Notes: generated by a model not told the origin, from the letters alone. A stretch of DNA of 64,000 bases from JAFMDF01 sp965222705 (GCA_965222705.1 CBDCUO010000055.1:1-64000), one strand, 5' to 3'. Numbered from the stretch's first letter, positions 35,830 to 46,481 are shown. Made by a program: numbers and translations.

Positions 35830-37368
35830 ATGAAGAAGACCATTATTGCCTTTATACTGATGCTTTATACGCCAGTTTTTAATGCTTGCACAGGGTGCAG
35901 AGACCTTTTCCCTTTTCTTGATTGGTACGGTATGGGAATCCATTGAAGCGGTGCTAGATGGTATATTCAATGCCGTTTTTTTTTGAAATTGTGGACGGGG
36001 TTCCTTTTGTTTTGATTTGGCTGGTGATAGGGGCGATCTTTTTCACCCTATACAATGGATTTGTCAATTTATGGGGCTTTCGTCACGCATTGGATGTAGT
36101 GAGGGGTAAATATGATGACCCCAGTGACCCTGGAGAAGTATCGCATTTTCAGGCATTGGCGACCGCGCTGTCCGGTACAGTTGGAGTTGGTAATATTGCC
36201 GGAGTGGCGCTGGCGATCTCATTAGGTGGGCCGGGGGCTACTTTTTGGATGATTCTGGTAGGATTGTTGGGGATGTCCTCCAAGTTTGTAGAATGTACGC
36301 TTGGATTAAAGTATCGTCGCGAATTTTCTGACGGCACAGTTTCCGGTGGTCCAATGTATTATCTCAGCGAAGGCTTGGCGAAGCGGGGCGTAGGTGGCTT
36401 GGGAAAGGTGCTGGCAGTTTTGTTTGCGATAGCTTGCATTGGCGGTTCTTTTGGAGGTGGAAATATGGTACAAATCAATCAGGCGACTTCTCAATTAATA
36501 ACGGTAACTGGCGGCGAATCAAGCTTTTTTCATGGACAAAGCTGGATTTTTGGAGCTGCCATGGCAATTTTGGTTGGCATAGTGATTATTGGTGGAATAA
36601 AGAGTATTGCTAGGGTAACAGACAAAATTGTTCCTTTTATGGTGGGGATTTATATGGCTGGAGCCATTGCAGTATTAGGGTATCATTTTGTAGATATTCC
36701 CTGGGCATTTGGCCAAATCATTGATGGTGCTTTTTCTAAGAATGCTGCTTTTGGCGGTTTTGTAGGTGTATTGTTGCTAGGGGTGCAGCGAGCAGCATTT
36801 TCTAATGAGGCAGGCATTGGTTCGGCTTCTATTGCACACTCTGCTGCGCGTACAGATGAGCCAATTAGCGAAGGGATCGTGGCTTTGTTAGAGCCTTTTA
36901 TTGACACAGTAGTGGTTTGTACAATGACGGCTTTGGTCATTATTATTACGCAAAATGCACCGGAAGCACAAGTAGCACTTACCAGTAATGCAGAAAAAAA
37001 TTGCCTTAACTTCTCGTTCTTTTGCTTCTGTATTACCCTGGTTTCCCAATATTTTGGCTTTGGCTGTTATTTTATTTGCTTTGTCCACCATGATTGCTTG
37101 GTCTTATTATGGCTTAAAAGCATGGACTTACCTTTTTGGGGAAACTAAGACTTCGGAGAATATTTATAAACTGATTTTTTGCATTGCCATTATCGTGGGC
37201 TCTGCGGTCAGTTCAAGTAGTGTTTTTAACTTTGGGGATGCGATGATCTTTGCAATGTGTTTTCCGAATGTATTGGGGTTGTACTTCCTGGCTCCTGAGG
37301 TGAAAAAAGATTTGGCGAATTATTTTGCCAGAGTGAAGTCGGGAGAGATTAAGCGGTATAAACCTTAG
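35830..37368 (+). pseudogene. AGCS family sodium:amino-acid symporter, three frameshifts
   Basis: The start MKKTIIAFILMLYTPVFNA continues, after a frame change near 35887, with GAETFSLFLIGTVWESIEAV. A nine-T run at 35976-35984 forces a second change. The long central frame (from 35958) has the AGCS hallmarks ALATALSGTVGVGNIAGVAL and RAAFSNEAGIGSASIAHSAA. A seven-A run at 36994-37000 shifts to the last piece (SRSFASVLPWFPNILALAVI to the end). Rejoined, it is a typical symporter of about 510 residues with many membrane spans that takes up alanine or glycine with Na+. Each lesion is one base in a homopolymer or beside it. Confidence 0.85.
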
Positions 37369-37440
37369 ACCTTTTAATTTCCCGGTCAATAGATTGGGCA
37401 TTTCATTCAATAGGCTAAAATCCGTTGTACTGGAGTGGTT

Positions 37441-39105
37441 TTACTCAATCACTGTCAATGGATTGGGCATTTCCATTATCTGTATGGCTTTTTTAACCAC
37501 TGGATCATCATTATTTAAGACGGCATAAAGCCCGTTTTCATCGAATAGATGCTTTGAGAGGCGGGCTTTTAGATAGAGCTTGGTAAGGCGTTTCTACATC
37601 TTGAACCTTATTGGTTTGAAGGCGGAGTTTTTCATTGTCAATGCTATCTAAAAAGTCTTGATAAACTTTATCGGAAATTTCAAAATTTTTCACAAAATCA
37701 TGGATGTCTTCATAATCGAGCATACCTCTGGAGGTGTCCGGAATTTTTTTGTTTTTTCTGTAAAATTTATAAATGAAAGTGCGAATAAAGGGCTGAATAT
37801 GTGCAAAATAAGGGTTGATTTTGGTCGAATCCAAGGGTACAAAAATATCTGGAATAATACCGCCGCCGCCATAGACCACCCTACCTTCTTTGGTATAGTA
37901 AGCGGTGGTGTCGGAAGGCGCTTGATTACCGCTGTATAGCTCTCCGCTTTCAAAACGGGCATTAATGTCTGCATTATAATCACTTAATTCGTTATATTCT
38001 TTTTGAATAGAGCGACCGGAGGGCGTATAATACCTAGCAACGGTCAAGCGAATCGCCGAACCATCTTTTAGACTGTATTGTTCCTGAACCAGCCCTTTGC
38101 CAAATGAACGTCTTCCGATAATCACCCCTCTGTCATAGTCCTGGATGACCCCGGCCAAAATCTCACTGGCTGAAGCCGAACCTTCGTCGATTAGCACGGC
38201 AATGTTATCAAATCGAAAAAAAGGATTTTCCAGTTGATTCATAATCGCTTCGATGGACATTTCTGCCTTCTGTATAGACTAGCAGGTGGTCTTTTTCTTT
38301 GAAAAACTGATTGAGAATACTGGTTGCTTCCTGCAAATAACCGCCTGGAATTATCTCGGACATCAATCACTAGATTTTTAAGTTGCTTTTGGTCCACCAA
38401 CTCTGATAATTTATCCAAAAATTCGGTATGCGTTGTAGGGCTAAAGCGATTGATTTTGATATAGCCCGTAGTGGCATTGAGCATATAGGAAGCGTCCAAG
38501 CTATGGATCGGAATTTCATCCCGAACAATATCAAAATATTGAACCTGGGGGTTATCGTCCCGAATGATGCCAATTTTTACAGTAGAACCCTTTTTCCCAC
38601 GCAGAGAATCCACCACTTTATTTTCGTTCAGCTTGGTACCAACAATTAAAGAGTCACCGATTGCCACAATTTTATCGCCGGCCAAAATACCTGCTTTATC
38701 CGATGGACCGCCTTCCGTGGGATGGATGACCACAATCGTATCATCTACGACCAGAAATTCAATGCCAATACCTTCATAATTGCCATCCAATTGTTCATTT
38801 ACTCGCTTTAATTGCTCTGTAGGAATATAGGTAGAGTGGGGGTCTAGGTCTTCCAAAATATGGTCAATGACTTTTTGTACCAATTCTTCCCGATCGATTT
38901 CATCTACGTATTTCGCCTCTATGTAGCGGAGCAACTCTTCAATTTTTCCAGGCTGAACTTCCAGCGCATTAGCCCCTTTTGCCGAAGAGACGATAGGGAC
39001 TTCTGTTTGCAGCTTTATTCCCAGTAATATTCCCAGAACAAGCACCACAGAAAAGGCAAGCGGCAACCAGAATCGGGGGGATATATTAGTTGAATTATTA
39101 GGCAC
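37441..39105 (-). pseudogene. S41 C-terminal processing peptidase (CtpA-like), three frameshifts
   Basis: An N-terminal membrane anchor (FWLPLAFSVVLVLGILLGIK) precedes a PDZ domain (about residues 100-180; GIGIEFLVVDDTIVVIHPTE) and the S41 protease core with catalytic Ser in DEGSASASEILAG and Lys in FGKGLVQEQ. Frame changes are needed near 38350 (after VIDVRDN, restoring PGGYLQEA), in a seven-A run at 38216-38222, and in a four-T run at 37567-37570. The last restores the C terminus LNNDDPVVKKAIQIMEMPNP, with stop at 37441-37443. The rejoined protein is about 550 residues. These periplasmic proteases trim or degrade envelope proteins. Confidence 0.87.
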
Positions 39106-39338
39106 GTCAGATTAGTTTTTATTTCAAACAAAAGTACGGTTTATAAATAAGAAATGGAGGGATATAAACAAAAAATTAAATTGAAGTAAGTGTAGTCTTA
39201 AGTGGTTGTATAATGACAATTTAAAAAAATAACTATTCTTTTCAAAGGAAAATTAAAGAAGTAAAATTTTCGAGGATTTAAAAATTAGGCTACTTTAGCC
39301 ATTCATTGCATTTTAGAACAATCGTTAAATATTAAAAT

Positions 39339-40112
39339 ATGAACTTAAGTGTTGATAATCAATTGTTTGTAGTTGGTGGTGCCACTAGCGGTTTTGGCGG
39401 AGCAATAGCAAAGACTTTAGCTGAAGAAGGTGCGCAGGTGATTGCCATTGCAAGAACGGCTGCCAAATTGAATGCAATAAAAAAAGCTTATAAGGGTCAA
39501 ATAGAAACTATCGCCGGAGATATTACCCAACCAAAAACAATAGATAAAATCATCGAGACAATAGGGGACCGGCTCTTATCGGGTGCGCTGATTAATGCAG
39601 GCGGCCCGCCGGCAAATCCCGCTATGGAAGCGAGTTTAGATCAATGGGATACCGCTTATCGGTCCGTGCTGCGCTGGAAAGTAGCGTTGACAAAAAGACT
39701 CTTGCCTAAATTTATTGAACAAAATTACGGCAGATTAGTCTATATTGAAAGCGTGTCCGTCAAGCAGCCCATTGCCAATTTGGTATTAAGTAATTCTATT
39801 CGCATGGCAGTGGTAGGTTTTGTGAAAACGTTGTCGAGTGAAGTGGTACAACATGGCATTACCCTCAATATTCTAGGGCCGGGCTATCATGAAACACCCG
39901 CCGTTGACCGAATTTTTAATAAGCGGGCTGAACAGGTCGGGAGTTCACCGGAAATCGTCCGACAGCAATTTATTGATTCTTTAAAAATAGGAAAAATGGG
40001 CGACCCAGCAGATTTGGCTGCGTTAGCGGTTTGGTTGCTTTCTCCTGCTAGCCGATATATCACCGGTCAGACCATTATTGTAGATGGCGGATTTATGAGT
40101 GGGGTATATTAG
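39339..40112 (+). CDS. SDR family protein lacking the canonical YxxxK motif
   Basis: A 257-residue SDR. The cofactor-binding start is VVGGATSGFGGAIA (GxxxGxG is kept), and INAGGPP replaces the common NNAG. The active-site region reads ESVSVKQPIANLVLSNSIRM, where the usual Tyr and Lys are absent. This matches the beta-ketoacyl-ACP-reductase-like subgroup (cd05344-type) known for an imperfect catalytic tetrad. The C terminus (YITGQTIIVDGGFMSGVY) is typical of FabG-like proteins. It stands alone. Its catalytic role is uncertain. Confidence 0.88.
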   Translation: MNLSVDNQLFVVGGATSGFGGAIAKTLAEEGAQVIAIARTAAKLNAIKKAYKGQIETIAGDITQPKTIDKIIETIGDRLLSGALINAGGPPANPAMEASLDQWDTAYRSVLRWKVALTKRLLPKFIEQNYGRLVYIESVSVKQPIANLVLSNSIRMAVVGFVKTLSSEVVQHGITLNILGPGYHETPAVDRIFNKRAEQVGSSPEIVRQQFIDSLKIGKMGDPADLAALAVWLLSPASRYITGQTIIVDGGFMSGVY

Positions 40113-40504
40113 CGTTTGTTGTACCTATTGGGAGTACAGCAAGGCTTTTTTGTCTGCCGCATATTTGACAAATTTCCAAATAATTTCTTCCCCTATAAAT
40201 TTCCAAATATTAAAAACCCTATTTTTGTAAAAAACATACAATGGAGTACTATTACAGCCATTCTATCCACCTATAAATTTATACTACACTGATTATCAAT
40301 TAAGAATGATTGCTTGATTTTTTAATTTGATGCTTTTTGTACCTCTGCGGATTTTCTACCGTTTTTAATCATTAGCTATTTTATCACTGTCGTTTGAATC
40401 CCTTATTTTAAAACAATAAAAGCTAATAGGGGGCGTTCTTTTAGACGTTCCACACAGTAGAAAATAAACTGATTTTAGGCATTATAAAATATTGATTTGC
40501 CCTT
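40113..40504. other. intergenic region, 392 bp, no gene recognised
   Basis: AT-rich sequence before the 1574-residue secreted protein gene. It contains direct CGTTC words around 40437-40450 and an AAAATATTGATTT word near 40487 that also occurs inside the MITE-like element near 31530. This is too little to call an element. Confidence 0.4.
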
Positions 40505-43500
40505 ATGATAAAACGTATAATCCCTTTAACATTTTCTCTCTTTATAGCCCTAACCACCTTTGCGCAAATTCCAAGAAATATACAAACAGTCGTGCCTTTG
40601 GGGCATCATCATACCTCTGCTGCCCGAATGCCTTGTGGTCAAAATGATGCAGGAGATGTTGCTATTGGGAACATCAACGGCATGAGTAGCTCCAATCCGG
40701 CTACGGACACCCCGATTTTCTTATGTTTCGGAGATGAATTCTTGGTCACCCATTTTGGGGGGAGCTTGAATGGTGATCCCGATAGCAGTACACAGGCAGG
40801 CTATGGGTATGCTTTTTATGATAGAATACCGACCGTTGAGGGGCCTGATTTGGATAGCATTTTGGCAGATCCAGGGATTATTCCTTCGCCGACCAATCCC
40901 AATTCGCCGCTTGTTTATGTGGATAATCCAAATGGGGATGCAGTTTTTCAAAATGGGCTGAACATTGGAGGGCAGAGCCTACCCGATTTTTTTAATGATG
41001 GCGAACCCATTCAGTTATGGTTTGCACCGATTACTTACGATGCGTTGGATAATACTACGCTGGAAGCCATTTATGAAGGAATACCCAATCCCGGAGCTTG
41101 TGTTTCTGTAAGCACGGACCAAGCCTTTTCGGTTGTTTATTTAAACCCGATAGCTATTGCTACCAATAATGGTACGATTAATTACCCTTTCGCTGGAAAT
41201 ACTTGTGAAGCCAGATTATCCTTACAGGGAGGGCTACCAGAATTTGATCCTGCCGAAAGATATAATGTAACGGTCGTCAATAAGGACGATCCATCCATTA
41301 TTGGGACGATCCAACCCACTGGTTCTGCCAATGTTATTGACTTTAATGTTCCGCAGGCAGGCATTTATGAGATTATAGTAAGCGATGGCATCGGTTGTGA
41401 ATTGAGCTTAGAGCTGGATATGTCCACTTGCTCGGATGAAACCATTATCCTGGAATCTGCCGGTGGGACTTATGGGGTCGGGCAAGAGTTTTGTGTTGAT
41501 ATTACGGTAAGGGATTTTAACAATATAGTTGGTTTTAATTTTAGTTTAAACTGGGATACAGCGGTGCTAGATTTTACCAGATTGGAGTATTATAATAATA
41601 CGACTTTTTTGGATGGCTCCAGCATTGGCATTAATGACGAATATCCGGGTTTTATCAATATTCTTTATTTGGACTTTGGCTTGGTGCCGACCGATCTAGA
41701 CGATGGCTCCATTTTGTTTGCAATTTGTTTTACTGGAAAGAGGGAGGGGAATGCAATGGTAAAATTTGTGAATGATCCTCAATTTCCTGATAATGGACCG
41801 GCTATTGAGTTTTTGGCAGATATTGACGGAGATACCAGAACCGTTCGGCACACTTCTGACGAAGGCCTAATTACTATCATAGACCCTGATGGCATCAATA
41901 CCATTATTGAAACGGTTCAGGATGCCTGCGCCGGACAGGATAATGGAAGCTTTGATGTGAGAATTTTGGGAGGAACCGCTCCCTATGAAATTGTCTGGGT
42001 AGATGAGAATGATATAGTAGATGGTCCATTAACCATTGAAAATGAAGGAGAAGTAGTGACTATACCGCCTGATAAAAGCTTGGCTCCAGGCGTTTATCAA
42101 CTGCAAATAACGGATGCAGGAGGAGTAGATATGAAATTCGATTTTGATTCAGTAGAAATAGTAGAAGTTAATTTGGTGGCAGATGCAGGAGTTGCCTCGC
42201 CGGTCACTTGCAATGGTTTTAGCGATGGCTCTATGGGCGTAGATGTTTATGAAAATGGCAATTTACTGAATGATGTTAGCGACTTTTCTTTCGTTTGGCA
42301 GGATGGCAATAATGATACCGTTTCTACAGAAGAAATAGCAACAGATTTAAGTACGGATAGTTATACTGTTTTTGTAATTAATAGCAATGGTTGTACAGCT
42401 TCTAATACCAGCATTCTGCCCCAAACCAACCCTTTAGACCCCGCATTGGGGGTAGTTCAGCCTTCCTGTTCTGGGGTGGAGGATGGTTCTATTAGCATCA
42501 ATAATGTGGACGGGGGGCGGCCTCCTTTTGAATATGCGTGGTCTAATAATATAACTGGAAATACCAATTTAAATATTGCAGAAGGTAAATATATTTATAC
42601 CATTACTGATGATAATGGCTGTGAATTGGTGGATTCTACCCAGCTAACAGCCACTATTACTGTAAATACGAATCCTTTGGCGGAGCCTGTACAATGCTTT
42701 GGACAAAGCGATGGCTCTATTGCTTTGACAGCAACGGTTTCGGGGGTGTCGGCTGGAAATATTCCCGCACCTACGGGCTATGTGTTTGAGTGGTCGCCCA
42801 ATGCACCTATACAAATGGAAACAGGTGCCCGGAGCATACAATCGGGCTTGGAAGGAGGAATTTATGATGTAACAATTACACACCCCGATTTGCCGGTAGG
42901 CTGTCAGGCTACGGAATCTTTTATGATTACGGAACCGGATTCTATTATTATTGGCATTGATATTACTAATGTTACTTCCTGTACCGCCTCTGATGGTGCA
43001 GCAACGGTGACGGTTGAAGGCGGAACGATTAGTGCTGATTACTTGTATGCTTGGGAAATTCCTAATACACCTGTTCAAAATACCGCTGCGGTTACGAATT
43101 TGGGCCCCGATTCTATTAGTATTATGGTCAATGATGATAATGGTTGTATGGCGCAGTTAGATACTGTGGTGGGTACGCCGCCACCACCACAAATTTTGGG
43201 ATTTAATGGGAAAGATTCACTCGATTGCGATTCGGATTTTGACGGAGTGTTAACAGTTGATGCAATCAGAGGGGATGCGCCCATTGCTGGTTATAAATGG
43301 TCTCATGATCCTAATCTAAACCAACCTTTAGCGGGTAGCTTGGGACCAGGGGTTTATTATGTACAGGTTATTGACGAGGATCAGTGTAGTACTATTGATT
43401 CGGCCGTGGTCTATGCGCCCCCAGCATTAGCAGTAGATACCAGCATTTTTACCAATCCTTGTTTTGGGGCGGAAGATGGGCGCATATCGCTTAGTGTAGA

Positions 43501-45229
43501 AGGAGGAACTCCTGGCACAAATACGCAGCCATATCAATATGCTTGGCCAGGTGGTAGCACGGGTTCTGTTTTATCTGGTATTGCTTCGGGCACTTATGAA
43601 GCAACCATCACAGACGCCAATGACTGTCAATTAGTAGTGCCGCTTACGCTGGAAAACTTGCCTCGAATAATGGTCAATTTTACTGCTATTGATTCGGTTA
43701 GTTGTTTTGATAATACCAATTTAATTTGTGATGGAGGCGCGACGGCTGCTGCCGTTTATGAGGATGGCAGTACGGGCTCTTTTGAATTTACCTGGAGTAC
43801 AGGTGAAGTAGCTAGCGGAACGGATCAAACAACCACTTCCAGTTTGTGTGGAGGGATGCAATCCTTATTTGTTTCGGACGGTATTTGTAGTATAACGGAT
43901 TCTCTTTCTGTTCCTAGTCCGCCTCAATTATTATATGACCCTGTTGGTTCTAGTGTGGATCCAGTTTCCTGTTTTGGAGTGGATGATGGCATGGCGACGG
44001 TGCAGGCAACCGGCGGAACCCCTGGTTATGTTTTTAACTGGTCCACCCAGGCGACTGGTGCCACGGTTAGCAATCTGGGGGGGGGTACTTATACTGTTTC
44101 TATTACCGATAGAAATAATTGCTTGACCACCCACGATATTCAAATTACGGAACCAGCACTTTTGTCTGTGGGTATTGATTTGGATAATACCAATAATGTT
44201 GTTTGTGCTGGCGATAATGACGGCAAAATAGAGGTGGTTTATATGGGAGGTAATCAAGGCCCCGTTAGTTATAATTGGACCAATAATGTATCTAATGGAC
44301 CTGCTGCTGCCGGACTGTCTCCCGGCTTATATACAATTGAGGTGACAGATGTAAATGGCTGTACGGGAAGTACTGATTATCAAATAGAAGAACCTCCGGC
44401 TTTATTGGTAGATATTGGGCCTTCTGCACCAATTCAGTGTCATGGGTTTCAGACGACGATCGTCGCTAATGCTGTTCAGGGAGGAAATGGCCCAGCATAT
44501 ACTTTTTCTGTGGATAATTCTCCGGCTCAGCCTCTGGACGTAGTAATCCCAGTATTTGGAGGCGATCATCAAATTTCTGTTTTTGATTCCAGAGGCTGTC
44601 GCTTGGATACAATTTTAACCATCGCGGAACCAGAGGAAGTTACGGTGAGCTTTCCGGAAAGTTTTGTAGAGGTCGATTTAGGGAATGAAGTGACTTTGAT
44701 GCCAGAAATTAGCGGTTCTCTTGGCGTTCCAATTGTAGATGTAGAGTGGACGGTTACTGGGGGGACAGATTCTTCTTTTGTCTGTACCTCTGTCCTTTGT
44801 GATAACATTACTGTATTCTCATTGGATGATGCAATTTATAATATAACTGCTACGGACCAAAATGGCTGCTCTGCTTCCAATTCTATTCAACTCAAGGTGG
44901 ATAAAAACAGAAATGTATATATTCCTAATGCTTTTGCACCCAATGGACGTGGCTTTGATACCAATGATAAATTTAAAATATACACGGGCTCTGGAGTTGC
45001 TAAGATTAACTATGCTAGGGTATTTAATCGTTGGGGAACCATGGTTTCCAATCTAAATGATTTAGCCCCGAGCAATTCAGGCGTTATTATCTGGGATGGG
45101 AAAATAAAGGGACAAAGAGCCAATCAGGGTGTCTATATCTATATCGTAGAGGTAGAATTTATAGATCGGCAACCGGATGGTTCGCCTACGACATTATTGT
45201 ATAGGGGTGATGTGACTTTATTTAGATAA
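40505..45229 (+). CDS. giant secreted SprB-repeat protein with T9SS type B C-terminal domain
   Basis: A 1574-residue protein. After a signal peptide (ends LTTFAQ at about residue 22) come an N-terminal region, a cohesin-like domain (about 310-445; GQEFCVDITVRDFNNIVGFN, FSLNWDTAVLDF), and then a long series of SprB-type repeats to about residue 1400. These have the pattern C-G-..-DG-...-Y-W-S(N)G...Y-T-V-T-D-NGC, for example GVYQLQITDAGG, SVSCFGVDDGMATV and TYTVSITDRNNCL. The last about 90 residues (IPNAFAPNGRGFDTNDKFKI, RVFNRWGTMV, GVYIYIVEVEF) are the gliding-motility-associated (CHU_C) domain that directs T9SS export. It is probably a surface adhesin. A strong terminator follows. Confidence 0.92.
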   Translation: MIKRIIPLTFSLFIALTTFAQIPRNIQTVVPLGHHHTSAARMPCGQNDAGDVAIGNINGMSSSNPATDTPIFLCFGDEFLVTHFGGSLNGDPDSSTQAGYGYAFYDRIPTVEGPDLDSILADPGIIPSPTNPNSPLVYVDNPNGDAVFQNGLNIGGQSLPDFFNDGEPIQLWFAPITYDALDNTTLEAIYEGIPNPGACVSVSTDQAFSVVYLNPIAIATNNGTINYPFAGNTCEARLSLQGGLPEFDPAERYNVTVVNKDDPSIIGTIQPTGSANVIDFNVPQAGIYEIIVSDGIGCELSLELDMSTCSDETIILESAGGTYGVGQEFCVDITVRDFNNIVGFNFSLNWDTAVLDFTRLEYYNNTTFLDGSSIGINDEYPGFINILYLDFGLVPTDLDDGSILFAICFTGKREGNAMVKFVNDPQFPDNGPAIEFLADIDGDTRTVRHTSDEGLITIIDPDGINTIIETVQDACAGQDNGSFDVRILGGTAPYEIVWVDENDIVDGPLTIENEGEVVTIPPDKSLAPGVYQLQITDAGGVDMKFDFDSVEIVEVNLVADAGVASPVTCNGFSDGSMGVDVYENGNLLNDVSDFSFVWQDGNNDTVSTEEIATDLSTDSYTVFVINSNGCTASNTSILPQTNPLDPALGVVQPSCSGVEDGSISINNVDGGRPPFEYAWSNNITGNTNLNIAEGKYIYTITDDNGCELVDSTQLTATITVNTNPLAEPVQCFGQSDGSIALTATVSGVSAGNIPAPTGYVFEWSPNAPIQMETGARSIQSGLEGGIYDVTITHPDLPVGCQATESFMITEPDSIIIGIDITNVTSCTASDGAATVTVEGGTISADYLYAWEIPNTPVQNTAAVTNLGPDSISIMVNDDNGCMAQLDTVVGTPPPPQILGFNGKDSLDCDSDFDGVLTVDAIRGDAPIAGYKWSHDPNLNQPLAGSLGPGVYYVQVIDEDQCSTIDSAVVYAPPALAVDTSIFTNPCFGAEDGRISLSVEGGTPGTNTQPYQYAWPGGSTGSVLSGIASGTYEATITDANDCQLVVPLTLENLPRIMVNFTAIDSVSCFDNTNLICDGGATAAAVYEDGSTGSFEFTWSTGEVASGTDQTTTSSLCGGMQSLFVSDGICSITDSLSVPSPPQLLYDPVGSSVDPVSCFGVDDGMATVQATGGTPGYVFNWSTQATGATVSNLGGGTYTVSITDRNNCLTTHDIQITEPALLSVGIDLDNTNNVVCAGDNDGKIEVVYMGGNQGPVSYNWTNNVSNGPAAAGLSPGLYTIEVTDVNGCTGSTDYQIEEPPALLVDIGPSAPIQCHGFQTTIVANAVQGGNGPAYTFSVDNSPAQPLDVVIPVFGGDHQISVFDSRGCRLDTILTIAEPEEVTVSFPESFVEVDLGNEVTLMPEISGSLGVPIVDVEWTVTGGTDSSFVCTSVLCDNITVFSLDDAIYNITATDQNGCSASNSIQLKVDKNRNVYIPNAFAPNGRGFDTNDKFKIYTGSGVAKINYARVFNRWGTMVSNLNDLAPSNSGVIIWDGKIKGQRANQGVYIYIVEVEFIDRQPDGSPTTLLYRGDVTLFR

Positions 45230-45279
45230 AGCAGCTCTTAGAACATCAAGTCCAGATTTAGTTGCTTCTGGCTTCTACT

Positions 45280-45319
45280 CTAAAAGGGAGGTACGGTTTC
45301 GTGCCTCCCTTTTAGTTTT
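45280..45319 (+). terminator. strong rho-independent-type terminator
   Basis: A 16-bp stem (CTAAAAGGGAGGTACG paired with CGTGCCTCCCTTTTAG, one G-T pair) with a 4-nt loop is followed by TTTT. It sits 51 bp after the stop of the giant secreted-protein gene and ends its mRNA. Confidence 0.92.
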
Positions 45320-45442
45320 GTAACTAATCCAGTTTCTGCCGGTTTTTATCCATGTTTTTCGAGCAACAATCGAATAAAACAGCATTTTAAGAAATAAATT
45401 AATAGCTTTATGATATTATTTTAATATTAAAAAAGTATCGCT

Positions 45443-46297
45443 ATGCAAGAAAGAATATCTAATCCAATTTCTGGTTATCCAATGTTAATATTACTGTTGG
45501 CAGTTATTGGCGGAGCTATTTATGCCGGGGTAAATGGATGGAACCCTTTGATTATTGGCGGATGTATTTTAACTGCCATTTTTTTAATAAAAGGCTTCTT
45601 TTATGTTAATCCAAATGATTCCAGGGTATTGGTTTTATTCGGAGAGTACAAAGGAACGGTAAAAAATAATGGTTTTTTTTGGACCAATCCTTTCTATGCC
45701 AGGCAGGGCATTTCACTTAGAGCTAGAAATTTTGATAGTGAAAAAATTAAAGTCAACGATTTGCTGGGCAACCCCATTTTAATTAGTGCTATTCTCGTTT
45801 GGAGAGTAAAGGATACCTACAAAGCTGCTTTTGATGTAGATTTTTATGAAAGTTTTGTTCGAATTCAAACAGATGCAGCCGTTCGGAAATTGGCAGGCTC
45901 TTATCCCTACGACAATTTCGATGATGAGCAGGCAGAAATTACGCTTCGATCAGGTATGCAGGAAGTTAACGAGGCAATGGAGGAAGAGTTATCAGAGCGA
46001 CTAGCTATTTCTGGTATCGAAGTATTGGAAGCGAGGATCGGTTATTTGGCTTATGCGCCCGAAATAGCCAGTGCCATGCTAAAAAGACAGCAAGCAGAGG
46101 CAATCGTTGCTGCTAGATTTAAAATTGTAGAAGGCGCGGTGGGTATGGTAGAAATTGCCTTGGATGAGTTGTCAAAAAAAGAAGTAATTGATTTGGATGA
46201 AGAACAAAAGGCTACAATGGTCAACAACTTAATGGTTGTCCTTTGCTCCGATAAAGAAGCGACGCCCGTAATCAATTCTGGTACTTTGCATCCGTAA
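45443..46297 (+). CDS. SPFH (stomatin/prohibitin-type) domain protein
   Basis: A 284-residue protein. Two N-terminal hydrophobic stretches (MLILLLAVIGGAIYAGV and PLIIGGCILTAIFLIKGFFY) are followed by an SPFH domain: PNDSRVLVLFGEYKGTV, ARNFDSEKIKVNDLLGNPI, YESFVRIQTDAAVRKLAGSY. The C-terminal part (ASAMLKRQQAEAIVAARFKI) is the helical segment usual in this family. Such proteins form membrane-bound oligomers in lipid microdomains; the partner is unknown. Ten nucleotides downstream lies a small Arc-like gene, a pairing seen in other genomes. Transcription may start after the terminator at 45280. Confidence 0.9.
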   Translation: MQERISNPISGYPMLILLLAVIGGAIYAGVNGWNPLIIGGCILTAIFLIKGFFYVNPNDSRVLVLFGEYKGTVKNNGFFWTNPFYARQGISLRARNFDSEKIKVNDLLGNPILISAILVWRVKDTYKAAFDVDFYESFVRIQTDAAVRKLAGSYPYDNFDDEQAEITLRSGMQEVNEAMEEELSERLAISGIEVLEARIGYLAYAPEIASAMLKRQQAEAIVAARFKIVEGAVGMVEIALDELSKKEVIDLDEEQKATMVNNLMVVLCSDKEATPVINSGTLHP

Positions 46298-46307
46298 AAG
46301 CTCGATT

Positions 46308-46481
46308 ATGCCAAAGAAGAAATTTGTCCTTCGCATAGATGAAAAAACGATGAAGGCCGTAGAAAAATGGGCGGCGGATGAATTCCGTAGCGTCAATGGA
46401 CACTTGGAGTGGATGATTACCAAAATGTTGCGAGAAGCAAAGCGGTTAAAAGAGGAAAAGGATAGCCCGAAAGAGGGCTAA
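46308..46481 (+). CDS. small Arc-like ribbon-helix-helix protein
   Basis: A 57-residue ORF directly after the SPFH gene (10-nt gap). It reads MPKKKFVLRIDEKTMKAVEK, then WAADEFRSVNGHLEWMITKM and LREAKRLKEE. This is the ribbon-helix-helix pattern (a short strand F-V-L-R-I, then two helices with N-G-H-L-E-W at the turn) of Arc-type DNA-binding proteins. Homologues next to SPFH genes are annotated as Arc family proteins. It may bind DNA, or may instead bind the SPFH protein. The stop codon is embedded in a terminator hairpin. Confidence 0.8.
   Translation: MPKKKFVLRIDEKTMKAVEKWAADEFRSVNGHLEWMITKMLREAKRLKEEKDSPKEG

Noticed and set aside
35694..35882. Rightward 62-codon ORF before the AGCS gene
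   Set aside because: It overlaps the true AGCS start (35830) in another frame and shows no protein features.
40437..40460. CGTTC words as a hairpin before the giant secreted-protein gene
   Set aside because: They are direct, not inverted, repeats and form no stable stem.
42644..43078. Leftward 144-codon ORF inside the giant secreted-protein gene
   Set aside because: Cys/Arg/Asn-rich antisense shadow of the repeat-rich coding strand.
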